Counted from the first letter of the stretch, positions 1 to 8,430 are shown. The stretch is 38,750 bases of DNA from W2P13-069 sp963590525 (GCA_963590525.1 CAVAPV010000016.1:1-38750); one strand, 5' to 3'. Notes: generated by a model from the sequence alone, not told the origin. A program made the numbers and translations.

Positions 1-84
1 CCAACGGGTAGAGTAAAGCAGACTTCAAAAACACGCTCGATGAAGTAGAATATGGGCAACGGGTCGGGAGCTGTTCCTAGCAGC

Positions 85-274
85 GGCTACCCATGGAATG
101 TGTTGAAAGTTGAGGAGCCGCCTTCAGTCAGCAGACCGGGCGGCTTCTCGCTTGTTATTTGCGGCTCACCATGATGAAGATGATGAGCATCGTGTAATCA
201 ACTAAGAAGCTGATAAACGAGATGAAGTCGCCTATGGTCATAGAACCACCCGCCTTTCCTAGAGGTGGGTAGCC
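85..274 (-). promoter_or_regulatory. Folded transcript elements around the small membrane peptide gene
   Basis: On the minus-strand transcript the leader contains GGCTACCCA (complement of 266-274) about 25 nt before the start codon, and downstream of the gene lies TGGGTAGCC (complement of 85-93). These can form 9 perfect base pairs that close the whole transcript. Between them, 112-149 forms an 11-bp stem (one G-U pair) with a 16-nt loop. Neither strand has a strong U-tract after the stem, so it is at best a weak bidirectional terminator. The layout resembles type I toxin mRNAs held inactive by 5'-3' pairing; this reading is inference. Confidence 0.4.
155..241 (-). CDS. Small hydrophobic membrane peptide, candidate type I toxin (28 aa)
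   Basis: The frame encodes 28 residues starting MTIGDFISFISFLVDY, with one hydrophobic helix and a charged SRK tail. This shape is typical of holin-like/Fst/TxpA-type type I toxins that insert into the inner membrane. The ATG at 241 is preceded by AGGAAAGG at 254-261, about 12 nt upstream. An 11-bp hairpin (112-149) lies just beyond the stop codon, as is usual for these genes. An antisense RNA antitoxin would run on the plus strand from about position 58 (a weak -10, TAGAAT, is at 46-51), but its promoter is not convincing. No family match could be tested. It could be a chance frame, but the ribosome-binding site, composition and flanking structure argue for a real gene. Confidence 0.5.
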   Translation of the reverse strand: MTIGDFISFISFLVDYTMLIIFIMVSRK

Positions 275-532
275 TCGCCGACCCGCGCGGGCAGATGATA
301 TCAAACCGGCAGCATCGACGCGGAGCTGATCGGGCCACCAGCGGCGTCTTAACAAGCGTCATGCAGCCGCAGGTGGTTAGCTTTGTTTGTCTAATACTCA
401 GCGAGCTCCAACATCTACATTGTGTACGACCCTGTTCAAGTATTGCTTGGACGGGGCGTTTGCTTTGGTCGCCCGGCTATAGAGAGGCCTTCTTGCTATG
501 CCGCGATTAGGAGGTCTTATCTGGGCGGCTGT

Positions 533-622
533 ATGACAAGGGCTCAGACTGCTGCTCGGTTGAAAGTCAGCGTCAGCACTTTTGACCGCTGGGCGAAGGC
601 AGATGTCAAACAGCAACGGTGA
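533..622 (+). pseudogene. Truncated helix-turn-helix (excisionase/AlpA-like) fragment
   Basis: The 29-residue frame begins MTRAQTAARLKVSVSTFDRW, which reads as the first half of a MerR/excisionase-type winged helix: the 'AARLxVSxSTFxRW' pattern is where phage excisionases and AlpA regulators recognise DNA. A stop codon follows directly after AKADVKQQR, where a full protein would continue with a wing and a second helix. GGAGG lies at 510-514, somewhat far from the start. It is most likely the remnant of a mobile element regulator, consistent with the accessory character of the surrounding 5 kb. A longer frame starting at 422 adds sequence with no recognisable character. Confidence 0.45.
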
Positions 623-917
623 TAGCCCTGCGAACTGCGCGTATCCGATTAAAAAAGAGGTTATGTTGCTGTCAAAAAGCACAAGTTCTGACGCTTATAT
701 TTCCCATCAATACTCATTGTAAAACAAGCCTTATTAAATTTGAAAACGGTGCCGTCGGCTTGCTTTGAGATATGAAAACACCTTCCTCAGAACTTGTAGG
801 TTTTGAAGGCGTCTGACTCTATGGGAGATTTCGTTTCGGCGTGACAGACTTGCTTGATGCCGGGGTGATTTGCGTTTTGTTCAGCGCTTTGAAAAATGCA
901 AAAGCGAGGTGTCGGAT
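623..917. other. AT-rich spacer upstream of the nuclease-helicase unit
   Basis: This 295-bp stretch is visibly richer in A and T than the flanking genes and carries no credible coding frame. It must contain the promoter of the downstream two-gene unit, but I could not find a -35/-10 pair good enough to name. An in-frame TTG at 870 would extend the next gene by 16 codons, but lacks a ribosome-binding site. Confidence 0.4.
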
Positions 918-1577
918 ATGAATGATTCGGACAAGAGGCTCAATGCGCAGCTCGAGGACATGGAAACACAGCTCGACCAGCTCGTTAGCGCAATCAAGGC
1001 TATCGAAGATGCAAAAAACGCTGCAAGGGAGACAAGCGGCGCTTTGCAGGTGGCGCAGGAGACCTATTCGCAGGCAACCAAGGACGCAACTGCTATTTTG
1101 CATGAGCATGCAGAAAAGCTCGTGGATTCGGCTGAGGGCATGATTGAAAGACTGGAGAGAATCGAGAAAGACCTTGAGAGCCTTGAAATCACAAAGGTGG
1201 TCGAGAACGTCGAATCGCTTGGTCAGAAGATGGGCCAGATCTCTGAGGCGGTTGATGACCTTGTAAAGAGAACGGCGACTTTCGAGCAAATATCTGCTTT
1301 GAACAATCAAGTCACTGAAGGTTTTTCCCGTTTGAGAGAACAGACGGAGTTAGCGCATGCCAAGCTTCTCAAGACGGCTGACGACGTCGCGTTGATCTGC
1401 GAGAAGGCAGGTGACCTCATGCAGTCAGTCGAGATGATTAATCAGAAAGAGGACAGCCTTGCAAAGACGGTCTTGCAAATCTCCCAGAGCGAGAAACAGT
1501 TGAAGACGCTCGTCGTGGCTGCAATCGGTACAGGAGTGCTTGCGGCGGTGATATCCCTCATCGGTTTCTTCATTTAG
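918..1577 (+). CDS. Coiled-coil protein with C-terminal membrane anchor, partner of nuclease-helicase
   Basis: The protein has 219 residues. Nearly all of it is charged heptad-like sequence (Glu/Lys/Gln/Leu rich, residues ~1-190) predicted by eye to be long coiled coil. It ends in one hydrophobic segment (LVVAAIGTGVLAAVISLIGF, last ~22 residues) with a very short tail, so it should be tail-anchored with its bulk in the cytoplasm. ATG 918 was chosen because GAGGTG sits about 7 nt upstream; an in-frame TTG at 870 is the alternative. The next gene starts 13-19 nt after its stop, so the two are almost certainly co-transcribed. No enzymatic motif is visible. By analogy with membrane-anchored coiled-coil components of multi-gene defence systems it could be a sensor, oligomerisation scaffold or anchor for the helicase, but this is inference and the family is not recognised. 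Confidence 0.75.
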   Translation: MNDSDKRLNAQLEDMETQLDQLVSAIKAIEDAKNAARETSGALQVAQETYSQATKDATAILHEHAEKLVDSAEGMIERLERIEKDLESLEITKVVENVESLGQKMGQISEAVDDLVKRTATFEQISALNNQVTEGFSRLREQTELAHAKLLKTADDVALICEKAGDLMQSVEMINQKEDSLAKTVLQISQSEKQLKTLVVAAIGTGVLAAVISLIGFFI

Positions 1578-1596
1578 ACAAAGGTGTGCATTGCAT

Positions 1597-4500
1597 ATGA
1601 AATCCGAGCAACTTCAAGCAGGATATGTTGCCGACAGCGTTAGGGACCTGCTTCTCAAGGAGTTTCCCAAGCGAGGAAATGAGCTTTCGCTTCTCATGAA
1701 AGACTTGAGCTTCTTTGAGCTCGTGTTTGATGGGGACGCCCCTTCGCAGCAGATCGACCCAAGGCTACGATCGTTGTTGGAGGTGGCGGACAACCTCGTG
1801 TCACGCGGGATGCCCACTCGTCCATCGCATATGGTGGAGCGGTATGTCAACGACCTGCTAAGGGAAGGCGGTGTCGAGGCGGGGATCGACAAAAGCGCAG
1901 AGAGAATCGGTGCATTGAACTATCACATCGCAAGCTTCAAAACAGGTTTCCCCCATATGCTTTGGCAAGCGCTTCATGTCGTGGATCCGCGGCTTTCTTC
2001 CAGTCAGTTGGTAGGCGCCTTTGACGCCTCGTCACCGACGATTTTTGATAGCGACGAGGAACGCGAGTTTCTAACAAAGGGGTTTGCTGCGGCTATGCCT
2101 GCGAGCTGGCTGCAACTTGTCGAGTGTCAGCGTTCGTTGACATCTGTTTTGAAGAGGCATGAGTCAGACGGTTGCGGGATTAAGCCGAGGGAGTTTGTGG
2201 GCCAGCGTCTCGATTTTTCCTTGGAGCTGCCGTATTCCTGTGCTGATCTAAATGGCCTTGTGTTCGAGGTGGATGGGTCACAGCACGAAGAGCAGGCAAA
2301 CGCGTATCTTGACGATAAGAGGGGCGACGCGCTTGCCAAATGCCGCTTTGAGACCTTTCGCATCCCAGCGCGGGAAGTGTGCAGTCCCGCTGCCTATATC
2401 GACAGTGGGGTGATAGACGCGCTGTCGCGCGAGGGGTACCTGAGCGTCATCAAACAAAACTACGAGAATGCGCTTTGGGTCAAAGAAGAGGGTAGGCTTG
2501 CGCTCAACGTCGCGCTTGTTCCCTATCTGTGCGCACGTATCCAGAAGACGATTCTGCATATGCTCTTAGAGGGGGCCTTGTCCCTTGATGCCGACACTTG
2601 GAAGTTCGCCTTTGTGGAGCGAGACGTGGATTGTGCAGATCTGGCCGTGCGCGACTTTGAAGAGAAGCTCGACGCTCTCTGCACGTTGGCCGGGCTTGAC
2701 AAGCGGCTGCCGCGCATCGAGGTTTCCTTGTGGAAGGCGCCCGAATGCCAGCTTGACTTCACGAAGCCGTGTAAGCCTATCGATAGTGAAGAGACCTACG
2801 ACGCTCTCATAGACTGCGCAATGCTGTCGCGCTCGTTTTGCGAGCCCGACGAGGTCGTTGTTCAAGCCAAGGTTCGCGCATGTATCAGATCGGCGCTTTC
2901 CCCAAAGAGCAAGAGAGCCTTTCATGCTTCGGGCAATATCGAGTATGCACCTCTCGGAGAGCGCCGTATGGAACAAGGCGAGGAGAAGTTTTTCGAGAAT
3001 AGTGTGCGTGTTGATGCCCTGCGAATCTTCATGCAGGATCTGTTCAGGAAAAAGAACTTCAGGCCAGGCCAGGTTGAGATCGTCAACCGCTCACTGCAGT
3101 GCAAGAACGTGATCGGACTTTTGCCAACGGGTTCGGGTAAGTCTGTGACTTACCAGCTTTCGGCCTTGCTGCAGCCGGGCACCGCTGTAGTGGTTGACCC
3201 TCTCAAATCGCTTATGAAGGATCAATACGACGGACTCGTTAATGGAAACCGTATCGACTGTGTCGCTTACGTCAACTCGTCACTTAATGCGCAAGAACGG
3301 GAGAAGACACTGCTTGATCTACGCGAAGGCAGGTTGATTTTTGCATTCATGGCGCCCGAGCGCTTCCAGATCAAGGAGTTTCGTGATGAGATGCGCAGAG
3401 CGTCGGAGACGGAAGGACGCTCGTTTAGCTATTGCGTTATCGACGAGGCGCATTGCGTATCGGAATGGGGGCATGACTTCCGTACGTCTTATTTACGCCT
3501 GGGAGACAACGCGCGGGAGCATTGCAAGAGCGCAGGTCGTGCGGAGGTTCCCATGATGGCCCTCACTGCGACGGCCTCCTATGATGTGTTGGCCGATATT
3601 CAAAGGGAGCTGGGAATTCGAGGTGAGGATTCCGTCGTGACCCTCAGCGATCTTAAGCGCAATGAGCTTACTTACCATGTGCACGAGGTGCGCCTTAGTG
3701 AGCGAGACGCTGCGGCTGCCGTTGATTTTTGGGGTGCGCGCAGGGTGGTGCATGACGCTAAATGCGATGCCCTGCACGCCGTACTGCGACGTGCGGACCC
3801 AGTTCGAAATCCCACCATTGTCTTTTGTCCCCATAGGAATGGCGCCTTCGGAGTGCTCGGTATCCGCGAGGATATCCTTGAAGACCCCGAGATGTACGAC
3901 TGCCGGATAGCGACTTTCATGGGCTCGGGAGATGATGACGCTGGAGCCAGAAACCAACGCGAGGAAGAAAACACGGCCGCGCAGGAGGGTTTTGTTAACA
4001 ACAATGTCGATTTGCTCGTGGCGACCAAGGCATTTGGCATGGGAATCGACAAGCCCAATATCAGAAACGTCATCCATTTGAGTTATCCGAGCTCTATCGA
4101 GAGCTATTATCAAGAGGCGGGACGTGCAGGACGCGATAAGAGCCCCTCCCAATGCACGATACTTTTCTGCCCGCATCGCTTTGAGGTGTTTAAAGGCGAA
4201 ACCTGCGAAAGTTCGCTTATGCGCAGCTTCCATTCCAACAGCTTTAAGGGCATCGATTTCGAGAAGATGCAGCTTTACGAGCTTTTGAGCGAGATCCACT
4301 TCCCTCGCAAGAACGAGAAAGCATCGATGCTTGAGATTCGCATCGAGCGCGCGCTGTCGCAAGGATACGGGCTAGAAGTCAAATGTCATATCACCAAGAA
4401 CAAAAACGGTCGCGAAGTCATGTATGTGAACCCGGGCTTAGGAACCTTTTATTTGGATAGGAGTAACCTTGCGTATTACCCAAAGGATGGAACGGCTGGT

Positions 4501-5739
4501 CTTGCGCCTGATCAGCAGGAAGCTGTCCGAGCCGAGATAAGACAGGCGCGCTTAGGTGGAGAGACGGAGCTTTTCGGGGTTCGAAACGTTCATGTAGAAC
4601 CCGGTATCGAAAAGGTGCTCGACGAGATGCAGGATGGAGAGCGTAACTACTCCTTTACCATTCCCTTTGAAAACGACGTCATCGACGAGGTCGTCCTCTT
4701 GCTGGAAGCAGAAGGTGAAGAATGTTCGCTCACCAGAAGCGAGGTTATAGCCGCCTCCTCGTTCTGTCAGGAACTCGACGAATTCAACGACAAACTGAAA
4801 AAGGCAGTTGAGAGAAAAGCCGGCAGTGCGCTCGCGACTCCTGCGGGGATCGACCGCGCACTGGAGAAGATCAAGAGACAAAGGCTCCTATATCGCATGC
4901 GTGATCAGCAGAGCACGATGAAAGCTGTCTATCGTTTTTGCATACTTGGAATTATTGATGACTATACGGTCGATTACAAAGCGCATGTAATCAATGCGAC
5001 TGTCACAAAACATAACGAAGCCCACTACCGGGATAAAGTCAAGCAGTACCTTTCTCGCTACTTCACCGTGGAACGGGTCGAGGAACTGATGACGTCTTTG
5101 GATGACCGCAAGGGCAACACGCTGATCCAGAAATGCTTCAATTTGCTGATGGAGGTCGTGTACGAGGAGATCGCGCAGCAGCGCAGTGGTGCTATCGCCG
5201 CTATGGAGGAGGCTTGCAGGATCGGTGCGCGTGAAGGCGACGAGCGCTTTGAGGAGTTCATGATGCTTTACTTGAACTCCCGTTATGCGAGACGCGAGTA
5301 TCTTCCTGCCGATACCAATAACGGTAAGAGCGAGAACTTTGACGTGGTGCTCAAATATGCTCGCCTTGTGCGTGAGGAGCGTGGCGGAGAGATCAACAAT
5401 CTCAAGCACCTGCGCGGTGCTGCAACGGCGCTTCTTGCGCAACAGACGGAGAACTACGTCTTTCTTTTGCTTCGCGCCCTTGCTGTTTTGGTTTTGGATA
5501 AGGGTAACGAAGAGTCTGTGGGCACGGCCTTGCGCGACTATGAGAAGGGCATACGCCGCATTTTGAGCTCTAATATGATGGACAGCTCGGCTAAGCGAGA
5601 GGCGATTGCTCTCTTCAGGCGTGAAGTCGAGGACTTCGACCCAGATGCTGCAGAGCCGCTTGACCGCATCGATGCCATCCTCATGCATGAGCAGCATCTC
5701 CAATGGCTAAAGGGTTACTGTGCTGCAAGGCTTCTCTGA
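1597..5739 (+). CDS. PD-(D/E)XK nuclease (DUF559/Vsr-like) fused to RecQ-like helicase
   Basis: This protein of about 1380 residues has three parts (residues counted from TTG 1591). Residues ~155-265 match the DUF559/Vsr-like nuclease fold: an Asp in LDFSLELP (D208), then FEVDGSQH (E226, D228, H232), then DDKRGDAL and a FRIPAREV strand. Residues ~480-870 form a RecQ-like superfamily 2 motor: Walker A PTGSGKS (512-518), DEAHCVSEWGHDFR (from 618), ATKAFGMGIDKPNIR and QEAGRAGRD (841-849). The remaining ~500 residues are unassigned. I see neither the four-cysteine zinc site of true RecQ nor an HRDC domain, and the length is about twice that of RecQ. ATG 1597 has AGGTG 10 nt upstream; TTG 1591 is equally possible. 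It presumably unwinds and cuts DNA. With the coiled-coil partner just upstream and mobile-element debris nearby, an anti-phage role is likely but unproven. Analogous nuclease-helicase defences include Hachiman and Nhi. Confidence 0.85.
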   Translation: MKSEQLQAGYVADSVRDLLLKEFPKRGNELSLLMKDLSFFELVFDGDAPSQQIDPRLRSLLEVADNLVSRGMPTRPSHMVERYVNDLLREGGVEAGIDKSAERIGALNYHIASFKTGFPHMLWQALHVVDPRLSSSQLVGAFDASSPTIFDSDEEREFLTKGFAAAMPASWLQLVECQRSLTSVLKRHESDGCGIKPREFVGQRLDFSLELPYSCADLNGLVFEVDGSQHEEQANAYLDDKRGDALAKCRFETFRIPAREVCSPAAYIDSGVIDALSREGYLSVIKQNYENALWVKEEGRLALNVALVPYLCARIQKTILHMLLEGALSLDADTWKFAFVERDVDCADLAVRDFEEKLDALCTLAGLDKRLPRIEVSLWKAPECQLDFTKPCKPIDSEETYDALIDCAMLSRSFCEPDEVVVQAKVRACIRSALSPKSKRAFHASGNIEYAPLGERRMEQGEEKFFENSVRVDALRIFMQDLFRKKNFRPGQVEIVNRSLQCKNVIGLLPTGSGKSVTYQLSALLQPGTAVVVDPLKSLMKDQYDGLVNGNRIDCVAYVNSSLNAQEREKTLLDLREGRLIFAFMAPERFQIKEFRDEMRRASETEGRSFSYCVIDEAHCVSEWGHDFRTSYLRLGDNAREHCKSAGRAEVPMMALTATASYDVLADIQRELGIRGEDSVVTLSDLKRNELTYHVHEVRLSERDAAAAVDFWGARRVVHDAKCDALHAVLRRADPVRNPTIVFCPHRNGAFGVLGIREDILEDPEMYDCRIATFMGSGDDDAGARNQREEENTAAQEGFVNNNVDLLVATKAFGMGIDKPNIRNVIHLSYPSSIESYYQEAGRAGRDKSPSQCTILFCPHRFEVFKGETCESSLMRSFHSNSFKGIDFEKMQLYELLSEIHFPRKNEKASMLEIRIERALSQGYGLEVKCHITKNKNGREVMYVNPGLGTFYLDRSNLAYYPKDGTAGLAPDQQEAVRAEIRQARLGGETELFGVRNVHVEPGIEKVLDEMQDGERNYSFTIPFENDVIDEVVLLLEAEGEECSLTRSEVIAASSFCQELDEFNDKLKKAVERKAGSALATPAGIDRALEKIKRQRLLYRMRDQQSTMKAVYRFCILGIIDDYTVDYKAHVINATVTKHNEAHYRDKVKQYLSRYFTVERVEELMTSLDDRKGNTLIQKCFNLLMEVVYEEIAQQRSGAIAAMEEACRIGAREGDERFEEFMMLYLNSRYARREYLPADTNNGKSENFDVVLKYARLVREERGGEINNLKHLRGAATALLAQQTENYVFLLLRALAVLVLDKGNEESVGTALRDYEKGIRRILSSNMMDSSAKREAIALFRREVEDFDPDAAEPLDRIDAILMHEQHLQWLKGYCAARLL

Positions 5740-5853
5740 AACGCACCTTAAGAGCTGACAGCATGTTTCAGAAAGCTTTAAGAGGCGCTTCTTACGATGA
5801 TGCCATCGGTACCGGAAACCCCCGATAAACACTCCATCAGAAAAGAGGCGACC

Positions 5854-7953
5854 ATGAAAAACACGATGCTTGGCAAGGCGGGTAAGACGGTTGTGGCGAT
5901 AGCGCTTGCAACAGCGCTTGTCCCCACGGGGGTTGTGGCGGCATGGGCTGCGCAAAACGCAGGTACAGACAGCAGCGATTCTGCAAACAACGGCAACACC
6001 CCGCCGGCAAAGCCCGATGGCAGCTCCTCAAGCGACGGAAGCACTCCTTCGGCTCCGCCCGATGGCAACGGGGGTCCCGGCGGCAACGGTGGCCAGGCGC
6101 CCGACGGGACAGGCGGCGGCCAGGGCGGTGGCGCCAACACGCAGACCTTTGACTATTCCGGCACGTACTCCGGCGTGCTGAGCGCCAGCGGCACCGCTAA
6201 GACGAGCACGGGCGAGACCATCTCTGCCACTACGAGCGACCAAAACGCCGTTTTGGCGCAAAACGCGGCGACTCTCACCGTGCAGGGTGCCACCATCACC
6301 AAAAGCGGCGACGATGACAACGGAGACAACTGCAACTTCTACGGCGTCAACTCCAGCGTGCTCGCGGTGGGGGAGAACACGACCCTCAACATCGCCGACA
6401 GCTCTATAAGCTCGACCAGCGCCGGCAGCAACGGCATCTTTGCCACAGACAACGCCACGGTCAACGCCAACAACGTATCTATAACCACAACCGATGGCGG
6501 CAACTCGCGCGGGTTGGATGCCACCTACGGCGGCACTATCGTGGCTAACAAGATGAGCGTGAGCACCCAGAAGGACCACTGCGCGGCCGTGGCAACCGAC
6601 CGCGGCGGCGGAAGTATATCGGTGACCAACTCCCAGCTCGATACCGCAGGCAGCGGGTCTCCGGTGCTCTACTCCACGGGCGACATCACCGTTGACCATG
6701 TGCAGGGCACAGCGTCCGGCAGCCAGATCGCGGGCATGGAGGGCAAAAACGTTATCCGCATCAACAACTCCGACCTCGCAAGCACCAACGACGCCACAAG
6801 CGGCAGCGACCCCATCAAAAACGGCGTCATCATCTACCAGTCCACATCCGGCGATGCAGACACCTCTGCATCCACGCAGGCAGACTTCGAGGTGAGCGAC
6901 TCCACATTGTCTACCAGCATATCCGATGGAGCGATGTTCTACGTCACCAACACCGATGCCAACATCGTGGTGAGCAACTCCCAGTTCAACTACGACTCGT
7001 CTAAAGTGGAGCTGCTGCATGCGGCAGGCAACAACACCAACAGCTGGGGTACGAGCGGCTCCAACAGCGGCAATGCCACCCTTACCGCCATCAGCCAGAA
7101 CCTGAACGGCAACGTCTACGTTGACTCTATCTCCAACGCTACGTTGTGTCTGACCAACAGCAGCACTTGGATGGGTGCTGTGGCCAGCCAGAACGCCACA
7201 AGCGACGGCACCACCGCTGCGCCGTCAAACGCCACGGTCAATATCGACGGCAGCTCTAAGTGGGTGGTAGCGGGCGATACCACTGTGGGCAACCTCAACG
7301 TGGCGCAAGGCGGTAGCGTGGTGGATGCAAGCGGCGCCGCGGTGACAGTCGTAGACGCGAGCGGCAACGTACTCGTGCAGGGCAGCTCCAGCATCAAGGT
7401 GACTGTGAGCGGCAGCTATTCCACTACCGTGGGCACCAGCGCCGCCGGCAGCATCCAGGGTGCAAGCGAGGGTCTGACAAGCGCGCGTGCCAGCTTTGAT
7501 GCGCTCTGCGGCACCTCGACCTCATGGGCTACCAACAGCGCTGCAAGTATCGGGGCGGATGGCAGCGCGACCGCCATCGACAACACCAGCACGTCTGCCA
7601 GCGCCAGTGCAGTAACCGTCAATACCAAGACCGTGACCTCTGCCAGCATTGCCAAGGCGATCAAGGCGGCAAACACCACTAAGAAATCTGTGACGACGCT
7701 CACCTTGGGCAAGAAAGTCAAGACGATCAAGAGCGGTGCTTTGTCAAAGCTCAAGAACCTCAAGACCGTCAAGATTAAAAGCTCCAAGCTCACCAAGTCC
7801 AGCGTGACGGGCAGTCTCAAGAACTCGAGTGTGACCAAGGTCAAAGTGGCTGTCTCAAAGAGCAGCGCAACTAATAAGAAGTACGTAGCCAAGTACAAGA
7901 AGGCCTTTGCCAAGGCCAATAGCGGCAAGTCCGTCAAGGTCGTGAGCGCTTAG
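5854..7953 (+). CDS. Secreted beta-helix surface protein with LRR-like C-terminus
   Basis: The 699-residue protein begins with a signal peptide (residues 1-~32: basic start, hydrophobic core, AWA|AQ cleavage site). A Gly/Pro/Ser/Asp-rich flexible linker follows to ~95. A long body (to ~600) is rich in Asn, Ser, Thr and Val with repeating short strands (ITKS, NIADSSISST, VNANNVSITT, FEVSDSTLS), typical of right-handed parallel beta-helix adhesins. The last ~90 residues are Lys-rich and contain LTLGKKVKTIKSGALSKLKN, resembling the BspA-type leucine-rich repeat found in surface proteins of gut anaerobes. There is no LPXTG motif, so the basic end may bind the wall. ATG 5854 was chosen over 5797 because it gives an intact signal peptide and has AGAGG upstream. 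It is probably an adhesin or extracellular-matrix-like protein; its ligand is unknown. Confidence 0.75.
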   Translation: MKNTMLGKAGKTVVAIALATALVPTGVVAAWAAQNAGTDSSDSANNGNTPPAKPDGSSSSDGSTPSAPPDGNGGPGGNGGQAPDGTGGGQGGGANTQTFDYSGTYSGVLSASGTAKTSTGETISATTSDQNAVLAQNAATLTVQGATITKSGDDDNGDNCNFYGVNSSVLAVGENTTLNIADSSISSTSAGSNGIFATDNATVNANNVSITTTDGGNSRGLDATYGGTIVANKMSVSTQKDHCAAVATDRGGGSISVTNSQLDTAGSGSPVLYSTGDITVDHVQGTASGSQIAGMEGKNVIRINNSDLASTNDATSGSDPIKNGVIIYQSTSGDADTSASTQADFEVSDSTLSTSISDGAMFYVTNTDANIVVSNSQFNYDSSKVELLHAAGNNTNSWGTSGSNSGNATLTAISQNLNGNVYVDSISNATLCLTNSSTWMGAVASQNATSDGTTAAPSNATVNIDGSSKWVVAGDTTVGNLNVAQGGSVVDASGAAVTVVDASGNVLVQGSSSIKVTVSGSYSTTVGTSAAGSIQGASEGLTSARASFDALCGTSTSWATNSAASIGADGSATAIDNTSTSASASAVTVNTKTVTSASIAKAIKAANTTKKSVTTLTLGKKVKTIKSGALSKLKNLKTVKIKSSKLTKSSVTGSLKNSSVTKVKVAVSKSSATNKKYVAKYKKAFAKANSGKSVKVVSA

Positions 7954-7961
7954 CTGCAGAT

Positions 7962-7992
7962 GAGGCCGCCGGTGACGGCGGCCTCTCGCTTT
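7962..7992 (+). terminator. Intrinsic terminator after the surface protein gene
   Basis: GAGGCCGCCG (7962-7971), loop GTGA, then CGGCGGCCTC (7976-7985) form a perfect 10-bp stem followed by TCGCTTTT, eight bases after the stop codon. Confidence 0.85.
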
Positions 7993-8018
7993 TGGGCGAC
8001 GGATTGGTCGTGTTTGCC

Positions 8019-8165
8019 AACAAAAAGTGCGCGAAGTAGGCACTTCAAATGGAGCGTGGCAAGTGGCGAGCTGTTTTGCGTTACAAAGCTGCAGGTCACA
8101 GCGCTGTGAATTTTGGTCTACTTAGCAAAACGCAAAGCAAGTGCCTACTTCGCGCACTTTTTGTT
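8019..8165. repeat. 147-bp interspersed palindrome, copy 1
   Basis: The element is bounded by perfect 27-bp inverted repeats (8019-8045 and 8139-8165). It has a further inverted pair inside (TTTTGCGTT near 8075 against AACGCAAA near 8130) and a 12-bp perfect palindrome at its centre (8097-8108). A second, diverged copy lies at 29687-29831 in the opposite orientation. It encodes nothing. It could be a MITE or REP-like unit, or a structured RNA when transcribed. No clear target-site duplication is visible. Confidence 0.8.
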
Positions 8166-8257
8166 AGCAGGCCCGAGCTGTGGGCAATCAATCCGCGGCC
8201 GTATGCCGGCGAGTAGGACATGGTTGGAAAGTGGTTTTGCAAAGCTTTGAGAAAAGG

Positions 8258-8308
8258 GAGCCGAGCAACTGCTGTTGTCAGCGTTTGACAGCAGCAGCTT
8301 CTCGGCTC
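8258..8308. promoter_or_regulatory. Long hairpin upstream of the small coiled-coil membrane gene
   Basis: GAGCCGAG (8258-8265) pairs with CTCGGCTC (8301-8308), and inside it CTGCTGTTGTCA pairs with TGACAGCAGCAG. On the minus strand the stem is followed by CCCTTTTC, on the plus strand by TTACC. It may be a factor-independent terminator or insulating structure between the surface protein gene and the next gene. Nothing shows which strand is transcribed. Confidence 0.5.
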
Positions 8309-8430
8309 TTACCTGTTGCTTAATTTGAACTCAAGTACGAAGCAGAGAAGTCTAGAAATTTTCTGCGAACGGTAGCAAATCTGCGGTATTCTTATCGGAC
8401 GCTAATTTTTACCCAAGGAGTTTTGCAAGC

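Noticed and set aside
870..917. Upstream TTG start extending the coiled-coil protein
   Set aside because: It has no ribosome-binding site, while ATG 918 has GAGGTG at good distance.
3493..4362. 289-codon minus-strand frame inside the nuclease-helicase gene
   Set aside because: It is antisense to the helicase motifs, with no start signals or recognisable domain.
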